Positions 43,954 through 52,582 of a stretch of 64,000 nt of DNA are shown here, one piece after another. The DNA is from Spirochaetota bacterium (GTDB taxonomy: Bacteria > Spirochaetota > Spirochaetia > Treponematales > UBA12059), in contig JAKLDN010000004.1 of assembly GCA_022703505.1 (NCBI GenBank), positions 248,001 to 312,000 on the forward strand, given 5' to 3'. Under the pieces are notes generated by a model. The model searched no databases, was not told where the DNA came from, and was given only the letters and a program-made list of their open reading frames with translations. How positions within the stretch are numbered: position 1 is the first letter of the stretch; each line of letters begins with the position of its first letter. The position numbers and the translations under genes are program-made.

Positions 43954-45240
43954 TCAGACGGATTTCATGAACAGGCGCGGCAGGGCCAGCACCAGGTCCG
44001 GGGCGTACGTGCAGAGGAAGAACACGGCGATCAGGATCAGCACCATCGGAAGGATGGGCTTGGTGATCCTGCCCATGGGCAGTCCCGTGATGGCGCTGGC
44101 CACGTAGATGTTGATGGCCACCGGGGGGGTCGCCATGCCGATGGCCAGGCCCACCACCATCAGGATCCCGAAGTGGATCAGGTTTCCGCCCAGGGCCTGG
44201 ACTGCGGGCAGGAAGATGGGGGTCAGGATGATCAGGGCCGAGGCGGTCTCCATGAACATCCCCGCCAGGAGGATCACGATCCCGATCATGAGGTAGATCA
44301 GGAGGGCGTTGTTCCCCGCCAGTCCCAGGATGGCTCCCGCCACGGCCTGGGGAATCTGGTAGAACGCCAGGCCCCAGCCGAAGAGCTTGGCGGTGGCGAT
44401 GATGAACATCACGAGGGCCGAGGTCACCCCGGCGCCCACGACCAGTTGGTAGAACTTCTTCCAGGTGAGGGCCTTGTACACGAAGGCGGCCACCAGGATG
44501 GTGTAGACCACCGCGACCGCGGCGGCTTCGGAGGGAGTGAAGACCCCCGAGAAGATACCGCCCAGGATCAGGACCGGGGTCAGGAGCCCCCAGATCGCGG
44601 AGACGAACCGGCGAAATTTCTCCCGCCCCTCCACCACCAGTCCCTCCGGATACTTCCGGCGGTTGGCGATCCACAGGGCGTAGGCGATGAGGCCCCCGCC
44701 CATGAGGATCCCGGGGAGGAAGCCGCCCATGAAGAGCTTGGCCACCGACTCCCCGGCGATCACCGCGTACAGGACCATGGGGACGCTGGGGGGGATGACC
44801 ACGCCGATGGTCCCCGCCGACGCGATCAGGGCCGCGGAGAAGTCCACGTCGTACTTCTTCTCCTTGAGGTCCGGCAGGAGGGCGGAGCCCACGGCCGCGG
44901 TGGTCGCGGCCCCGGAGCCGGAGATGGCGGCGATGAACATGGAGGCCAGTACGGACACGATGGACAACCCGCCCCTTCGCTTGCCCAGGGAAGCCTCCGC
45001 GAAGGAGACGATGCGCTCGGAGATGCCCCCCTTGGCCAGGAGGTCCCCGGCCAGGATGAAGAAGGGCACCGCCACCAGGGCGAAGGAGTTGTTGCCCTCC
45101 AGCAGGGTCTGGGGGACCATCTGCAGGGGGAAGCCGCTGGCCAGGAAGACGATCAGGGAGGCCAGGCCGATAGCCAGGCCGATGGGCACTCCGATCAGCA
45201 TCAGGAGGAAGAAGGAGCCGAAGATGATCCAGCCCATCAT
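43954..45240 (-). CDS. dctM: TRAP transporter large permease (DctM-like)
   Basis: A 428-residue polytopic protein, the ion-driven translocation subunit of a TRAP uptake system. Family features: [57 protein letters not shown] and [14 protein letters not shown]. Its start overlaps the DctQ stop by 4 bp (ATGA). The operon order is dctP-dctQ-dctM, and ilvD follows after 31 bp and may be cotranscribed. Confidence 0.94.
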   Translation of the reverse strand: MMGWIIFGSFFLLMLIGVPIGLAIGLASLIVFLASGFPLQMVPQTLLEGNNSFALVAVPFFILAGDLLAKGGISERIVSFAEASLGKRRGGLSIVSVLASMFIAAISGSGAATTAAVGSALLPDLKEKKYDVDFSAALIASAGTIGVVIPPSVPMVLYAVIAGESVAKLFMGGFLPGILMGGGLIAYALWIANRRKYPEGLVVEGREKFRRFVSAIWGLLTPVLILGGIFSGVFTPSEAAAVAVVYTILVAAFVYKALTWKKFYQLVVGAGVTSALVMFIIATAKLFGWGLAFYQIPQAVAGAILGLAGNNALLIYLMIGIVILLAGMFMETASALIILTPIFLPAVQALGGNLIHFGILMVVGLAIGMATPPVAINIYVASAITGLPMGRITKPILPMVLILIAVFFLCTYAPDLVLALPRLFMKSV

Positions 45241-45746
45241 GACTCGCCTCCCGTCCAGACCCTGAACATGCCGTCCAGAAGGTGCAATGCCGTGGCCGCG
45301 CCGGCGACGGGGTACATCAGGTATACCCACTTCATCGAGATCTGCAGGGCCGGGGTCGTCTGGCCCGCCTCGGACTTCATGAGGACGGCTCCGTAGTACG
45401 CCACGATCAGGAAGAAGACCAGCCCGAGCAGGTGCACCAGGGTGGCCAGCAGCCTGCGGCCCGTCTCGGGCAGGCGATCCGCGATGAAGGTGACGGCGAT
45501 GTGGCTGCCCTTCTTGAAGGCGACGGCGGATCCCACCAGGGAGGCCAGGACCAGGAGGAAGCAGGAGAGCTCCTCGGACCAGGTGAGGGCCTGGAAGAAG
45601 AAGCGGAAGACGACCTGCGCCGTCGTGACCCCGACCATGGCCAGCATCAGGACGAAGAGGAAGCGTTCGCTCCACAGGTTGACCGCGTCGCTTGCGGCAT
45701 GAAGGAAGGGGGCTTGCGCCCCCCTCCGCTCGGTTGCGGAAGACAT
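45237..45746 (-). CDS. dctQ: TRAP transporter small permease (DctQ-like)
   Basis: A 169-residue protein with four membrane helices and the family motif TWSEELSCFLLVLASLVGSAVAFKKGSHIAV. It couples the periplasmic binding protein to the large permease. Nine base pairs separate it from the dctP stop. Confidence 0.92.
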   Translation of the reverse strand: MSSATERRGAQAPFLHAASDAVNLWSERFLFVLMLAMVGVTTAQVVFRFFFQALTWSEELSCFLLVLASLVGSAVAFKKGSHIAVTFIADRLPETGRRLLATLVHLLGLVFFLIVAYYGAVLMKSEAGQTTPALQISMKWVYLMYPVAGAATALHLLDGMFRVWTGGES

Positions 45747-45755
45747 GCCCGCCCC

Positions 45756-46712
45756 TTACTTGACGGCCAGGATGGAGTTGATCAGGTCCTTGCCGAACTT
45801 GTCCGCGTAGGAGTCATAGACGGGCTTCACGGAATCCAGGAAGGGCTTGAGGTCCGGGGTGCTGATGACCATGCCCTTGGCGGCCAGGTCCTTCATCCAC
45901 TGGGCCTCGCTGGAGTTGTTGAAGTCCCGCTCGAACTGGGCCGCTTCCCGGGCCGCCTTCAGGACCGCCTCCTGCTGGGGGGCGGAGAGCTTCTTCCAGG
46001 TCATCATGCTCATCAGGATGGGGGCCGGGGCGTAGGCGTGGCGGGTGATGGACATGTACTTCTGGCTCTCGTCCAGCTTGAAGGCCACGATCACGTTCAG
46101 GGGGTTCTCCTGGCCGTCGATGGTCTTCTGCTGGAGGGCCGTCAGGGCCTCGGTCCAGGCCATCGGGACCGCGTTGGCGCCCAGGGCCTTGAAGGAGTCC
46201 ACGTACACGGGGTTCTGCATGACCCGGATCTTGAGGCCCTCCATGTCCTTGGGGGACTGGACGGGCTTGCGGTTGTTCGTCAGGTTCCGGAAGCCGCGCT
46301 CCGCCCAGGCCAGGCCCTTCCAGCCCTGGGCCTCCAGGTCCGCGAAGAGGCTCTGTCCGATGGAACCGTCCAGGACCTTGTAGGCGTGCTCGGGGCTGCG
46401 GAAGAGGAAGGGCAGGTCGATGACCCCGAAGCGGGGCACGAAGTTGATGATCGGCCCGTTCGTGATGATCCCCGCGTCCACGATCCCCATCTTCATCCGC
46501 TCCAGGAGGGTGCGCTCGTCCCCCAGGGTGGCGTTCGGGAAGATCGTGACCTTGACCGCACCGTTGGTGTACTTCTCGGTCAGCTCCTTGAACTTGACGG
46601 CCGCCAGGTGGAAGGAATCCTGCTCGTTCACCACGTGGGCAAGCTTGATGTCCAGGGCGAAGGCGGAAACGGCCAGGCACGCCAGGGAGATGATCGCCGC
46701 GACTTTTCTCAT
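45756..46712 (-). CDS. dctP: TRAP transporter solute-binding protein (DctP-like)
   Basis: A 318-residue periplasmic protein. The signal peptide MRKVAAIISLACLAVSAFA is probably cut before LDIKLAH. Typical DctP elements: DERTLLERMKMGIVDAGI, IDLPFLFRSPEHAYKVLDG and GLKIRVMQNPVYVDSFKALGANAVPMAWTEAL, where the Arg binds the substrate carboxylate. The substrate is therefore probably a small organic acid. Its promoter overlaps that of the divergent FadR/GntR regulator. Confidence 0.93.
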   Translation of the reverse strand: MRKVAAIISLACLAVSAFALDIKLAHVVNEQDSFHLAAVKFKELTEKYTNGAVKVTIFPNATLGDERTLLERMKMGIVDAGIITNGPIINFVPRFGVIDLPFLFRSPEHAYKVLDGSIGQSLFADLEAQGWKGLAWAERGFRNLTNNRKPVQSPKDMEGLKIRVMQNPVYVDSFKALGANAVPMAWTEALTALQQKTIDGQENPLNVIVAFKLDESQKYMSITRHAYAPAPILMSMMTWKKLSAPQQEAVLKAAREAAQFERDFNNSSEAQWMKDLAAKGMVISTPDLKPFLDSVKPVYDSYADKFGKDLINSILAVK

Positions 46713-46740
46713 TCCGGTCTCCTTGTTCTTGGTACTTCCT

Positions 46741-46791
46741 TGGTAGTACCAGCATTGACGGAATCATAGCACCGGTATACACTGCCGTCAA
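46741..46791. promoter_or_regulatory. Divergent promoters and FadR-type operator between dctP and the GntR gene
   Basis: TGGTAGTACCA (46741-46751) matches the TGGT-N3-ACCA operator of the FadR subfamily. The minus-strand dctP promoter is TTGACG (46791-46786), 17 bp, TATGAT (46768-46763). The plus-strand promoter is TTGACG (46755-46760), 17 bp, TACACT (46778-46783), ending 9 nt before the regulator's ATG. Repressor on the operator would block both. Confidence 0.7.
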
Positions 46792-46792
46792 C

Positions 46793-47491
46793 ATGGAAAA
46801 GAAACGGGCCGAGCTGGTGCGCACCCTGACGAACCTGATCCGGGAGCCCGGACGCTTTCCCGAAGGACGCCTGCCCCCGGAGCGGGAGCTGGCGGAGAGC
46901 CTGGGGGTCAGCCGGAATCTCCTCCGGGAGGCCATCGTCACCCTGGAAGCCCTGGGCTTCCTGGAGATCCGGGAACGCCAGGGGGCCTTCATCACACCCC
47001 CGGGGACCGAGGACTTCGCGGCCAGCCTGAAGTTCCTGTCCATCTGGCCCGAGGACCTCCTGTCCTACCTGATGGAGATGCGGCTTGTCATCGAGGTGCC
47101 CGCGGCGGGGCTGGCCGCGGAGCGCAGGACGGACGCCGAGCTGGCCCGGATGAGGGACTGCGTGGCCCACCTGGAAGCCGAGCAGGACAACCCCGACGGA
47201 GGCCTCTCCTCGGGGGCGGTCTGGGACACCCTCCTCCATACCCTGGTCCTGGACGCCGCCCACAACCCCGTGCTGAGCCGGATGTACGAGGGACTGTCGT
47301 CGACCATGGAGAAGTACATCGTCCTGAGCCGGTCCAAGCTCCTGGCCCTGGGGGGATGGTCCGGGAAGATCCTGGACGAGCATCGCCGCCTGGTGGAGGC
47401 GATCGCGGCCCGGGATCCGGCGGCGGCGCAGGACGCCCTGCGCCGCCACCTGGACGGGGCCCTAAGAAAGCTGAACGAGCTGAACCGCTGA
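46793..47491 (+). CDS. FadR-subfamily GntR transcriptional regulator
   Basis: A 232-residue regulator with a winged-helix N-terminus (RLPPERELAESLGVSRNLLREAIVTLEALGFLEIRE, about residues 25-60) and a helical FCD ligand-binding domain (about 90-225) whose metal ligands are suggested by the His in DTLLHTLVLDAAHNPVL and EHRRLVEAI. FCD regulators sense organic acids. It is divergent from the TRAP operon and very probably regulates it. Confidence 0.92.
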   Translation: MEKKRAELVRTLTNLIREPGRFPEGRLPPERELAESLGVSRNLLREAIVTLEALGFLEIRERQGAFITPPGTEDFAASLKFLSIWPEDLLSYLMEMRLVIEVPAAGLAAERRTDAELARMRDCVAHLEAEQDNPDGGLSSGAVWDTLLHTLVLDAAHNPVLSRMYEGLSSTMEKYIVLSRSKLLALGGWSGKILDEHRRLVEAIAARDPAAAQDALRRHLDGALRKLNELNR

Positions 47492-47555
47492 GGGCGGCAT
47501 GCCGGACGGCGGAGCCGGCCTAGACCGAGGCGGTCCGGCCGGGAGTCCGCCGCTC

Positions 47556-48947
47556 CTAAATGTGGATGGCCCAGCCCTCGGCCAGGCGGGCGGCCTCCAT
47601 CACCCCCTCCGAGAGGGTCGGATGGGCGTGGATCATCCCCGCGATGTCCTGGACGGTCAGCTCGGACTTCTTGGCCAGCAAAAGCTCGTGGACGAGCTCC
47701 GTGGCCTCCGCCCCGGCGACGTGGGCGCCCAGGATCTCCCCGGTCTGGGGATCGTGGAGGATCTTGACGATCCCGTCGAGCGCCTCGACGGCCACGGCCT
47801 TGCCGATCCCCCGGTAGGGGAAGACGGCCTTCTGGAACCGGACGCCCCGCTCGACGGCCTCCCGCTCGGTGAGGCCGAAGCTCCCGACCTGGGGCTCGCA
47901 GTAGACCGCCGAGGGGATCTCGTCCAGGGCCACCCGGCGCTCGGGATCCTTGCCGGCCATCCTCTCCACCGCGATCTCCCCCTCCTTGGAGGCGACGTGG
48001 GCCAGGAGGGGCGTGGCGACCACGTCCCCGATGGCGTAGATACTCGGGACGGCGGTCTGCCCGTAGTCCCCCACGGGGATGAAGCCCTTTTCGGTCCGGA
48101 TGCCCAGGGCCTCCAGGCCCAGGTTTTCCGTGTTGGGGGCCCGGCCCACGGCCACCAGGACCTGGTCCGCCTCGACCTCGGTCTTGGCCCCGTCCTTCCC
48201 GGACAGGCGGACGACGGCCCCTTCCGGTTTCCTCTCAAGGCCCTCCGCCCGGGTCCCGGTCAGGATCTTGACCCCCTTCTTGACGAAGTCCCGGCGCACC
48301 ACCTCCACGGTCTCGGAGTCTTCCAAGGGCAGGATGGTGTCCAGCATCTCCACCAGGGTGACCTCGACCCCGAAGGAGTTCATGACGTAGGCGAACTCCA
48401 TGCCGATGGCCCCGGCCCCCAGGATCACGAGGCGCCGGGGAAGCTTCTCCAGCATCAGGGCGTCCGTGGAGGAGAGGACGACCTTCCCGTCGAAGGCGAA
48501 GCCCGGGATCTCCCGGGGCCGGGACCCCGTAGCCACGATGGCGTTCTTGAAGGCGATCTCGGTCTTTCCGTCCACGATAAGCCGGTCCGCGGACTTGAAG
48601 GCTCCCGTGCCCGCGACGAAGTCGACCTTGTTCTTCCGCAGGAGGAACTCCACCCCCTTGGACAGGCGGTCCGCAGCCATGCGGGATTTCCGGAAAACTT
48701 TCCCGTAATCGAAGCCGGACAGGTCCACCGTCGCCCCCAGCTCCCGGAGCCCCGCGGCGGACGAGAAGACCTGGGCCTGGTGGATCAGGGCCTTGGAGGG
48801 GATGCAGCCGATGTTCAGGCAGACTCCCCCGGGCTTGTCCTTCTCGATGACCACCGCGGAGAGCCCGAGCTGCCGGGCTCGGATCGCCGCCACGTACCCT
48901 CCGGGTCCCGCCCCTAGAATCGCCACGTCGTACGTCTTGTCTTCCAT
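47556..48947 (-). CDS. lpdA: Dihydrolipoyl dehydrogenase (E3)
   Basis: A 463-residue FAD disulfide reductase that reoxidises dihydrolipoyl groups of 2-oxoacid or acetoin dehydrogenase complexes. Motifs: FAD site ILGAGPGGYVAA, redox pair C43/C48 in GGVCLNIGCIPSK, NAD site VILGAGAIGMEFAYV and the C-terminal His-Glu dyad in HAHPTLSEG. GAGGTGGAG lies before the ATG at 48947. It is placed 5-8 kb from the E1/E2 genes and separately transcribed, but is their likely partner. Confidence 0.95.
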   Translation of the reverse strand: MEDKTYDVAILGAGPGGYVAAIRARQLGLSAVVIEKDKPGGVCLNIGCIPSKALIHQAQVFSSAAGLRELGATVDLSGFDYGKVFRKSRMAADRLSKGVEFLLRKNKVDFVAGTGAFKSADRLIVDGKTEIAFKNAIVATGSRPREIPGFAFDGKVVLSSTDALMLEKLPRRLVILGAGAIGMEFAYVMNSFGVEVTLVEMLDTILPLEDSETVEVVRRDFVKKGVKILTGTRAEGLERKPEGAVVRLSGKDGAKTEVEADQVLVAVGRAPNTENLGLEALGIRTEKGFIPVGDYGQTAVPSIYAIGDVVATPLLAHVASKEGEIAVERMAGKDPERRVALDEIPSAVYCEPQVGSFGLTEREAVERGVRFQKAVFPYRGIGKAVAVEALDGIVKILHDPQTGEILGAHVAGAEATELVHELLLAKKSELTVQDIAGMIHAHPTLSEGVMEAARLAEGWAIHI

Positions 48948-49057
48948 CGCTCCACCTCGTCCGGGATGATGGTCCCGATTATAGCCACGGATCCGGGATC
49001 GCCGCAAGCGGTTCCTTTCAGGATACCCGGGAGGGTGCCTCGCGGAGTGACACAATC

Positions 49058-49107
49058 CTGTCCCGTTTTTGAGCATCTCAAGGCAGAGATGACACACAAC
49101 GGGACAG
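49058..49107. promoter_or_regulatory. Candidate enhancer site upstream of the sigma-54 promoter
   Basis: CTGTCCCGTT (49058-49067) and AACGGGACAG (49098-49107) are perfect inverted repeats centred about 110 bp before the sigma-54 promoter, the usual position for activator binding. The rest of the 340-bp gap between lpdA and dctP shows nothing else I can name. Confidence 0.5.
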
Positions 49108-49190
49108 TCCCGCGGGGTCGTGCCCTACAATGCGATCCGTCCGGCCCTAGCCCGGAAAGGAAATACATCCGCCTCGGCACCCAAGCCGGC

Positions 49191-49207
49191 ATGGCATGCT
49201 TATTGCA
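49191..49207 (+). promoter_or_regulatory. Sigma-54 promoter of the second TRAP operon
   Basis: TGGCATG-N4-TTGCAT, with GG at 49193-49194 and GC at 49205-49206 exactly 10 bp apart, matches the -24/-12 consensus. It lies 81 bp upstream of the dctP start. Confidence 0.7.
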
Positions 49208-49287
49208 TTAATACTTTCAACGACCTGTTCCCTGAAATTTTTTGACCTTCGGGGGAAAATAGGTTACACACTCCGATGGAGGCTATC

Positions 49288-50361
49288 ATGAAACGAACCA
49301 GATTCCTGACCGTGCTCGCGGCGCTGGCGCTCTTCTCCCTGGCCGCCGGCATGGTCGCGGCCCAGGGCTCCTTCAAGCCGAAAGCCGAGTACACCATGCA
49401 GGTGAACGTGGGCCCGGCCTTCGACTGGGGCATCGGCGCCCAGAGGTGGGCGGACCTCGTGAAGGAAAAGACCGGCGGCCGGGTCAACGTGAAGCCGTAT
49501 TTCGGCTCCTCCCTCCTGGCGGGCAAGCAGACCAACTGGTACCAGGCCGTGGCGGACGGGTCCATCGACTTCGTCGTGGAGTCCACGATCAACGCGTCCA
49601 CGGTCATCCGGGCCTTCAACCTCTTCAACCTGCCCTTCTTCCTGGGAACCTACGAGAACGTGGACAAGATCCAGGCCGGCAAGGCGGGCGCCGCCATCGT
49701 GAAGGAGTTCGAGCGCGGCGGCATCAAGTTCCTGGCCTGGGGCGAGAACGGCTTCCGGCAGGTGACGAACAGCAAGCGGGAGATCAAGACTCCCCAGGAC
49801 CTGGCGGGCCTCAAGCTCCGTGTGGTCGGTTCCCCGATCTTCGTGGACATCTTCAAGCAGTTCGGTGCCGACCCGGTGAACATGAACTGGGCGGACGCGG
49901 TGACCGGCTTCCAGCAGAAGGTCGTGGACGGCCAGGAGAACCCCAAGTCCGTCCTCACGGTCGTCAAGATCTGGGAATACCACAAGTACATGACCAATTG
50001 GAACTACGTCCTCGACCCCCTCGTGTTCGGCGTGAACATGAAGGTCTGGAACTCCTTCCCCAAGGACATCCAGAAGGCCATCGAGGAAGCCGCGGTCGAG
50101 GCCGCCGGATACCAGAAGGCCCTGGCCCGCGCCCACCTGGACGGGACCAAGTCCCTGGACATCCTCAAGACCAAGTACAAGGTCACCGAGATGCCGATCG
50201 AGCCCTTCAAGCTGGCCGTGGACAACGGGATGGTCATCACCAACCTGACCCCCGCCCAGATGCAGGCCTTCAAGGACGCGACCAAGCCGATCTACGACAA
50301 GTGGATCCCCCAGATCGGCAAGAACATCTACGACCTGGCCGTCCAGGACATGAATAAGTAA
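49288..50361 (+). CDS. dctP: TRAP transporter solute-binding protein (second system)
   Basis: A 357-residue DctP-family protein. The signal peptide MKRTRFLTVLAALALFSLAAGMVAA is cut before a QGSFKPKAEY mature start. Ligand-binding elements include GAQRWADLVKEKTGGRVNVKPY, FNLFNLPFFLGTYENVDKI and LAGLKLRVVGSPIFVDIFKQFGADPVNMNW, with the carboxylate-binding Arg. The ATG at 49288 with GGAGG five bases upstream is preferred over ATG 49276. Expression appears to depend on sigma-54, unlike the first TRAP system. Confidence 0.92.
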   Translation: MKRTRFLTVLAALALFSLAAGMVAAQGSFKPKAEYTMQVNVGPAFDWGIGAQRWADLVKEKTGGRVNVKPYFGSSLLAGKQTNWYQAVADGSIDFVVESTINASTVIRAFNLFNLPFFLGTYENVDKIQAGKAGAAIVKEFERGGIKFLAWGENGFRQVTNSKREIKTPQDLAGLKLRVVGSPIFVDIFKQFGADPVNMNWADAVTGFQQKVVDGQENPKSVLTVVKIWEYHKYMTNWNYVLDPLVFGVNMKVWNSFPKDIQKAIEEAAVEAAGYQKALARAHLDGTKSLDILKTKYKVTEMPIEPFKLAVDNGMVITNLTPAQMQAFKDATKPIYDKWIPQIGKNIYDLAVQDMNK

Positions 50362-50375
50362 GACCGTCCGGAAGG

Positions 50376-50482
50376 AGCGGTCCGGAGCGCCGGACCGCTT
50401 CAAGGCGGCATGTTCGCCGAAGGTGCCGCGGTAATGACCGGTGTCGGGGTGCCCCATGAGCCGTCCGCTCGTGGGACACCCC
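50376..50482 (+). promoter_or_regulatory. Two hairpins between dctP and dctQM (attenuator or stability element)
   Basis: GCGGTCCGG-AGCG-CCGGACCGC (50377-50398) forms a 9-bp stem extended by one pair, with no T tract. A second, imperfect 16-bp stem lies at 50446-50461 and 50467-50482. Such elements often raise the level of binding-protein mRNA relative to the permease genes. Confidence 0.5.
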
Positions 50483-50555
50483 TTGCGGTTTCTACGACAT
50501 CCGGCGAGCCGCCCGCACCATCACGAGATCCAATCCAGGAGGACCGGGACAACCC

Positions 50556-51038
50556 ATGGAAAAGAAGAAATACCACGCGGAAGAGGTGATCGGGGCGGTG
50601 CTCCTGGCCGGCATGTCGGTCCTGACCTTCCTCAACGTGATCAACCGCTACGTGTTCAAGAGGAGCATCGCCTTCACGGAAGAGATCACCGTGAACCTCT
50701 TCGTCTGGATCACCCTGATCGGCATAGCCATGGCCTTCCGCAAGGGGGCCAACCTCCGGATGACGAACCTCTTCGACCGCTTCGGGCCGAAGCTGCAGAA
50801 AGCCGCCACCGTGGGCGCCGGGGTGATCGGCATCCTGATCTTCGGTTTCGTCATCGTGAACTCCTGCCAGGAGATCTGGAAGAATATGACCTTCTACAGG
50901 ACCACCTCGGAGGCCCTGGGGATCCCCACCTGGATCTACAGCCTGGGAACCCCGATCTTCTCGGGCATGGTGATCTGGCGGATCCTCCGCGCCACCTTCC
51001 CCCGAAACAAGGCCGACAAGGCCGAGGGAGGCGCGTGA
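50556..51038 (+). CDS. dctQ: TRAP transporter small permease (second system)
   Basis: A 160-residue four-helix protein: VIGAVLLAGMSVLTFLNVINRYVF, then the family segment FTEEITVNLFVWITLIGIAMAFRKGANLRM. AGGAGG is found upstream of the ATG. Its TGA overlaps the dctM ATG by one base. Confidence 0.92.
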   Translation: MEKKKYHAEEVIGAVLLAGMSVLTFLNVINRYVFKRSIAFTEEITVNLFVWITLIGIAMAFRKGANLRMTNLFDRFGPKLQKAATVGAGVIGILIFGFVIVNSCQEIWKNMTFYRTTSEALGIPTWIYSLGTPIFSGMVIWRILRATFPRNKADKAEGGA

Positions 51039-52330
51039 TGGCGGCACTCATCGTCTTCGGACTCTTCGTCCTGCTCATCGCCTTCGGCGCCCCCATCGGC
51101 ATAGCCCTGGGAGCCGCGGGCATCGGGGCCATCCTGAACTTCGACCTGGGCGTGGCCATGGTCTCCCGCAACATCGAGGCCAACATCGCCAAGTTCCCCC
51201 TCATCGCGATCCCCTTCTTCATCCTGGCGGGAAACCTCATGGAGAAATCCCGGATCGTGGACGGCATCTCCAAGTTCGTGATCCTGCTTACGGGCAAGCG
51301 GACCGGGGGCCTGGCGATCGCGGGGGTCATCACCTGTATCTTCTGGGGCGCCGTCTCCGGCTCCGGCCCGGCCACCGCCGCGGCCCTGGGCATGGTCTTC
51401 ATCGCCCCCATGGTCAAGCAGGGCTACGACAAGTACTACGCGGCTTCCACGATCGCGGCGGGCGCGGGCCTGTCCATCATCATTCCCCCGTCCATCGCCT
51501 TCATCGTGTACGGGAACCTGACCAACGTGTCCGTGGGAGCCCTCTTCCTGGGCGGCATCCTCCCGGGCATCGTGGTGGGCATCTTCCTGATCGTGGCGGT
51601 GTATCTGGGCGCCCGGAAACACGGGTTCCGCGGCTCCGTGGCCTCGGGAACCCCGAAGGAGATCCTCGCGGCCTTCCTGGAATCCTTCTGGGCCCTCCTG
51701 GCCCCGGTCATCATCCTGGGCTCCATCTACGCCGGCATCGCGACCCCCACGGAGTCCGCCATCATGGGGGTCTTCTACGCCCTCTTCGTGGGCCTGTTCA
51801 TCTACAAGACCATCAACCTGGATGTCCTCATGAAGGCCCTGATCGACACGGTCCAGGGCTCCGCGGTGGTGATGTTCGTGGTGTCCATGGCGGGGATCTT
51901 CACCTGGGCGGCCTCGACCCTGGGGGTGATCGACGCGGCGGCCAACCTGGTGTCCAGCCTCACGAAGAATCCCCTGGTCTTCGTGATGCTCTGCAACGTG
52001 GTGATCCTGATCGCCGGGATGTTCCTGGACGCCATCTCCATCACCTACGTCTTCATGCCCATCATCCTGCCCGCCCTGCTGGCCCTGGGCATCGACCCCC
52101 TGTATTTCGGGATCGTCTTCGTGGTGGCCCTGGCCATCGGCCAGATCACCCCGCCCGTGGCGGTCAACCTCTACGTGACCGCCAACCTGATCGGCAGCAA
52201 CATCAACGACCGGATGGTGAAGTTCGTCATCCCGATGGTGGTGTCCGCGGTCCTGGCCCTGATCTTCCTGACCCTGATCCCCCAGATCTCCCTCTGGCTG
52301 CCCGTGGCCTCGGGGCTCTACACGCCGTAA
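51038..52330 (+). CDS. dctM: TRAP transporter large permease (second system)
   Basis: A 430-residue polytopic permease with AFGAPIGIALGAAGIGA, FPLIAIPFFILAGNLME, AVSGSGPATAAALGMVFIAPMVKQGYDK, PPSIAFIVYGNLTNVSVGALF and GQITPPVAVNLYVTANLIG. It completes the dctPQM operon; a GC-rich hairpin with a following T-rich stretch marks its end. Confidence 0.94.
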   Translation: MAALIVFGLFVLLIAFGAPIGIALGAAGIGAILNFDLGVAMVSRNIEANIAKFPLIAIPFFILAGNLMEKSRIVDGISKFVILLTGKRTGGLAIAGVITCIFWGAVSGSGPATAAALGMVFIAPMVKQGYDKYYAASTIAAGAGLSIIIPPSIAFIVYGNLTNVSVGALFLGGILPGIVVGIFLIVAVYLGARKHGFRGSVASGTPKEILAAFLESFWALLAPVIILGSIYAGIATPTESAIMGVFYALFVGLFIYKTINLDVLMKALIDTVQGSAVVMFVVSMAGIFTWAASTLGVIDAAANLVSSLTKNPLVFVMLCNVVILIAGMFLDAISITYVFMPIILPALLALGIDPLYFGIVFVVALAIGQITPPVAVNLYVTANLIGSNINDRMVKFVIPMVVSAVLALIFLTLIPQISLWLPVASGLYTP

Positions 52331-52351
52331 CGGCCTTTCCGGAAAATGCAA

Positions 52352-52383
52352 CGGCCGGTCCCTCGGGGCCGGCCGATTCTTTC
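52352..52383 (+). terminator. Terminator of the second TRAP operon
   Basis: CGGCCGGTCCC and GGGGCCGGCCG pair over 11 positions around a 2-nt gap, followed by ATTCTTTCT. It lies 21 bp after the dctM stop. Confidence 0.7.
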
Positions 52384-52387
52384 TGGA

Positions 52388-52420
52388 CTCACCACGGAGA
52401 GCGCGGAGGACACGGAGAAA
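52388..52420. repeat. CACGGAG-type intergenic repeat, copy 2
   Basis: CTCACCACGGAG followed by GCGGAGGACACGGAG units. It is the reverse-oriented relative of the element at 25734-25764. Confidence 0.65.
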
Positions 52421-52446
52421 ACCCGACCTTGGAACCAAAGTTCCAA

Positions 52447-52557
52447 CATGATGGACAAGATGCAAGAACGATTTACAAGATCAATAAATATAAGTGGATC
52501 TTTCCTCCGATGCTCTGTCTTGCTGACCCTGATCCATCTTGTTGATCTTGTTGGATC
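52447..52557. repeat. Diverged GGACAAGAT-type inverted repeat element
   Basis: GATGGACAAGAT/TTTACAAGAT units on the left face GATCCATCTTGTTGATCTTGTT units on the right around an AT-rich centre. The layout matches the element at 22644-22772 with altered spelling (ACAAGAT for ACAGGAT). It occupies the gap between the TRAP operon and the convergent activator gene. Confidence 0.6.
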
Positions 52558-52582
52558 TATGGTTTCTCGGCCTTGAAATCGC

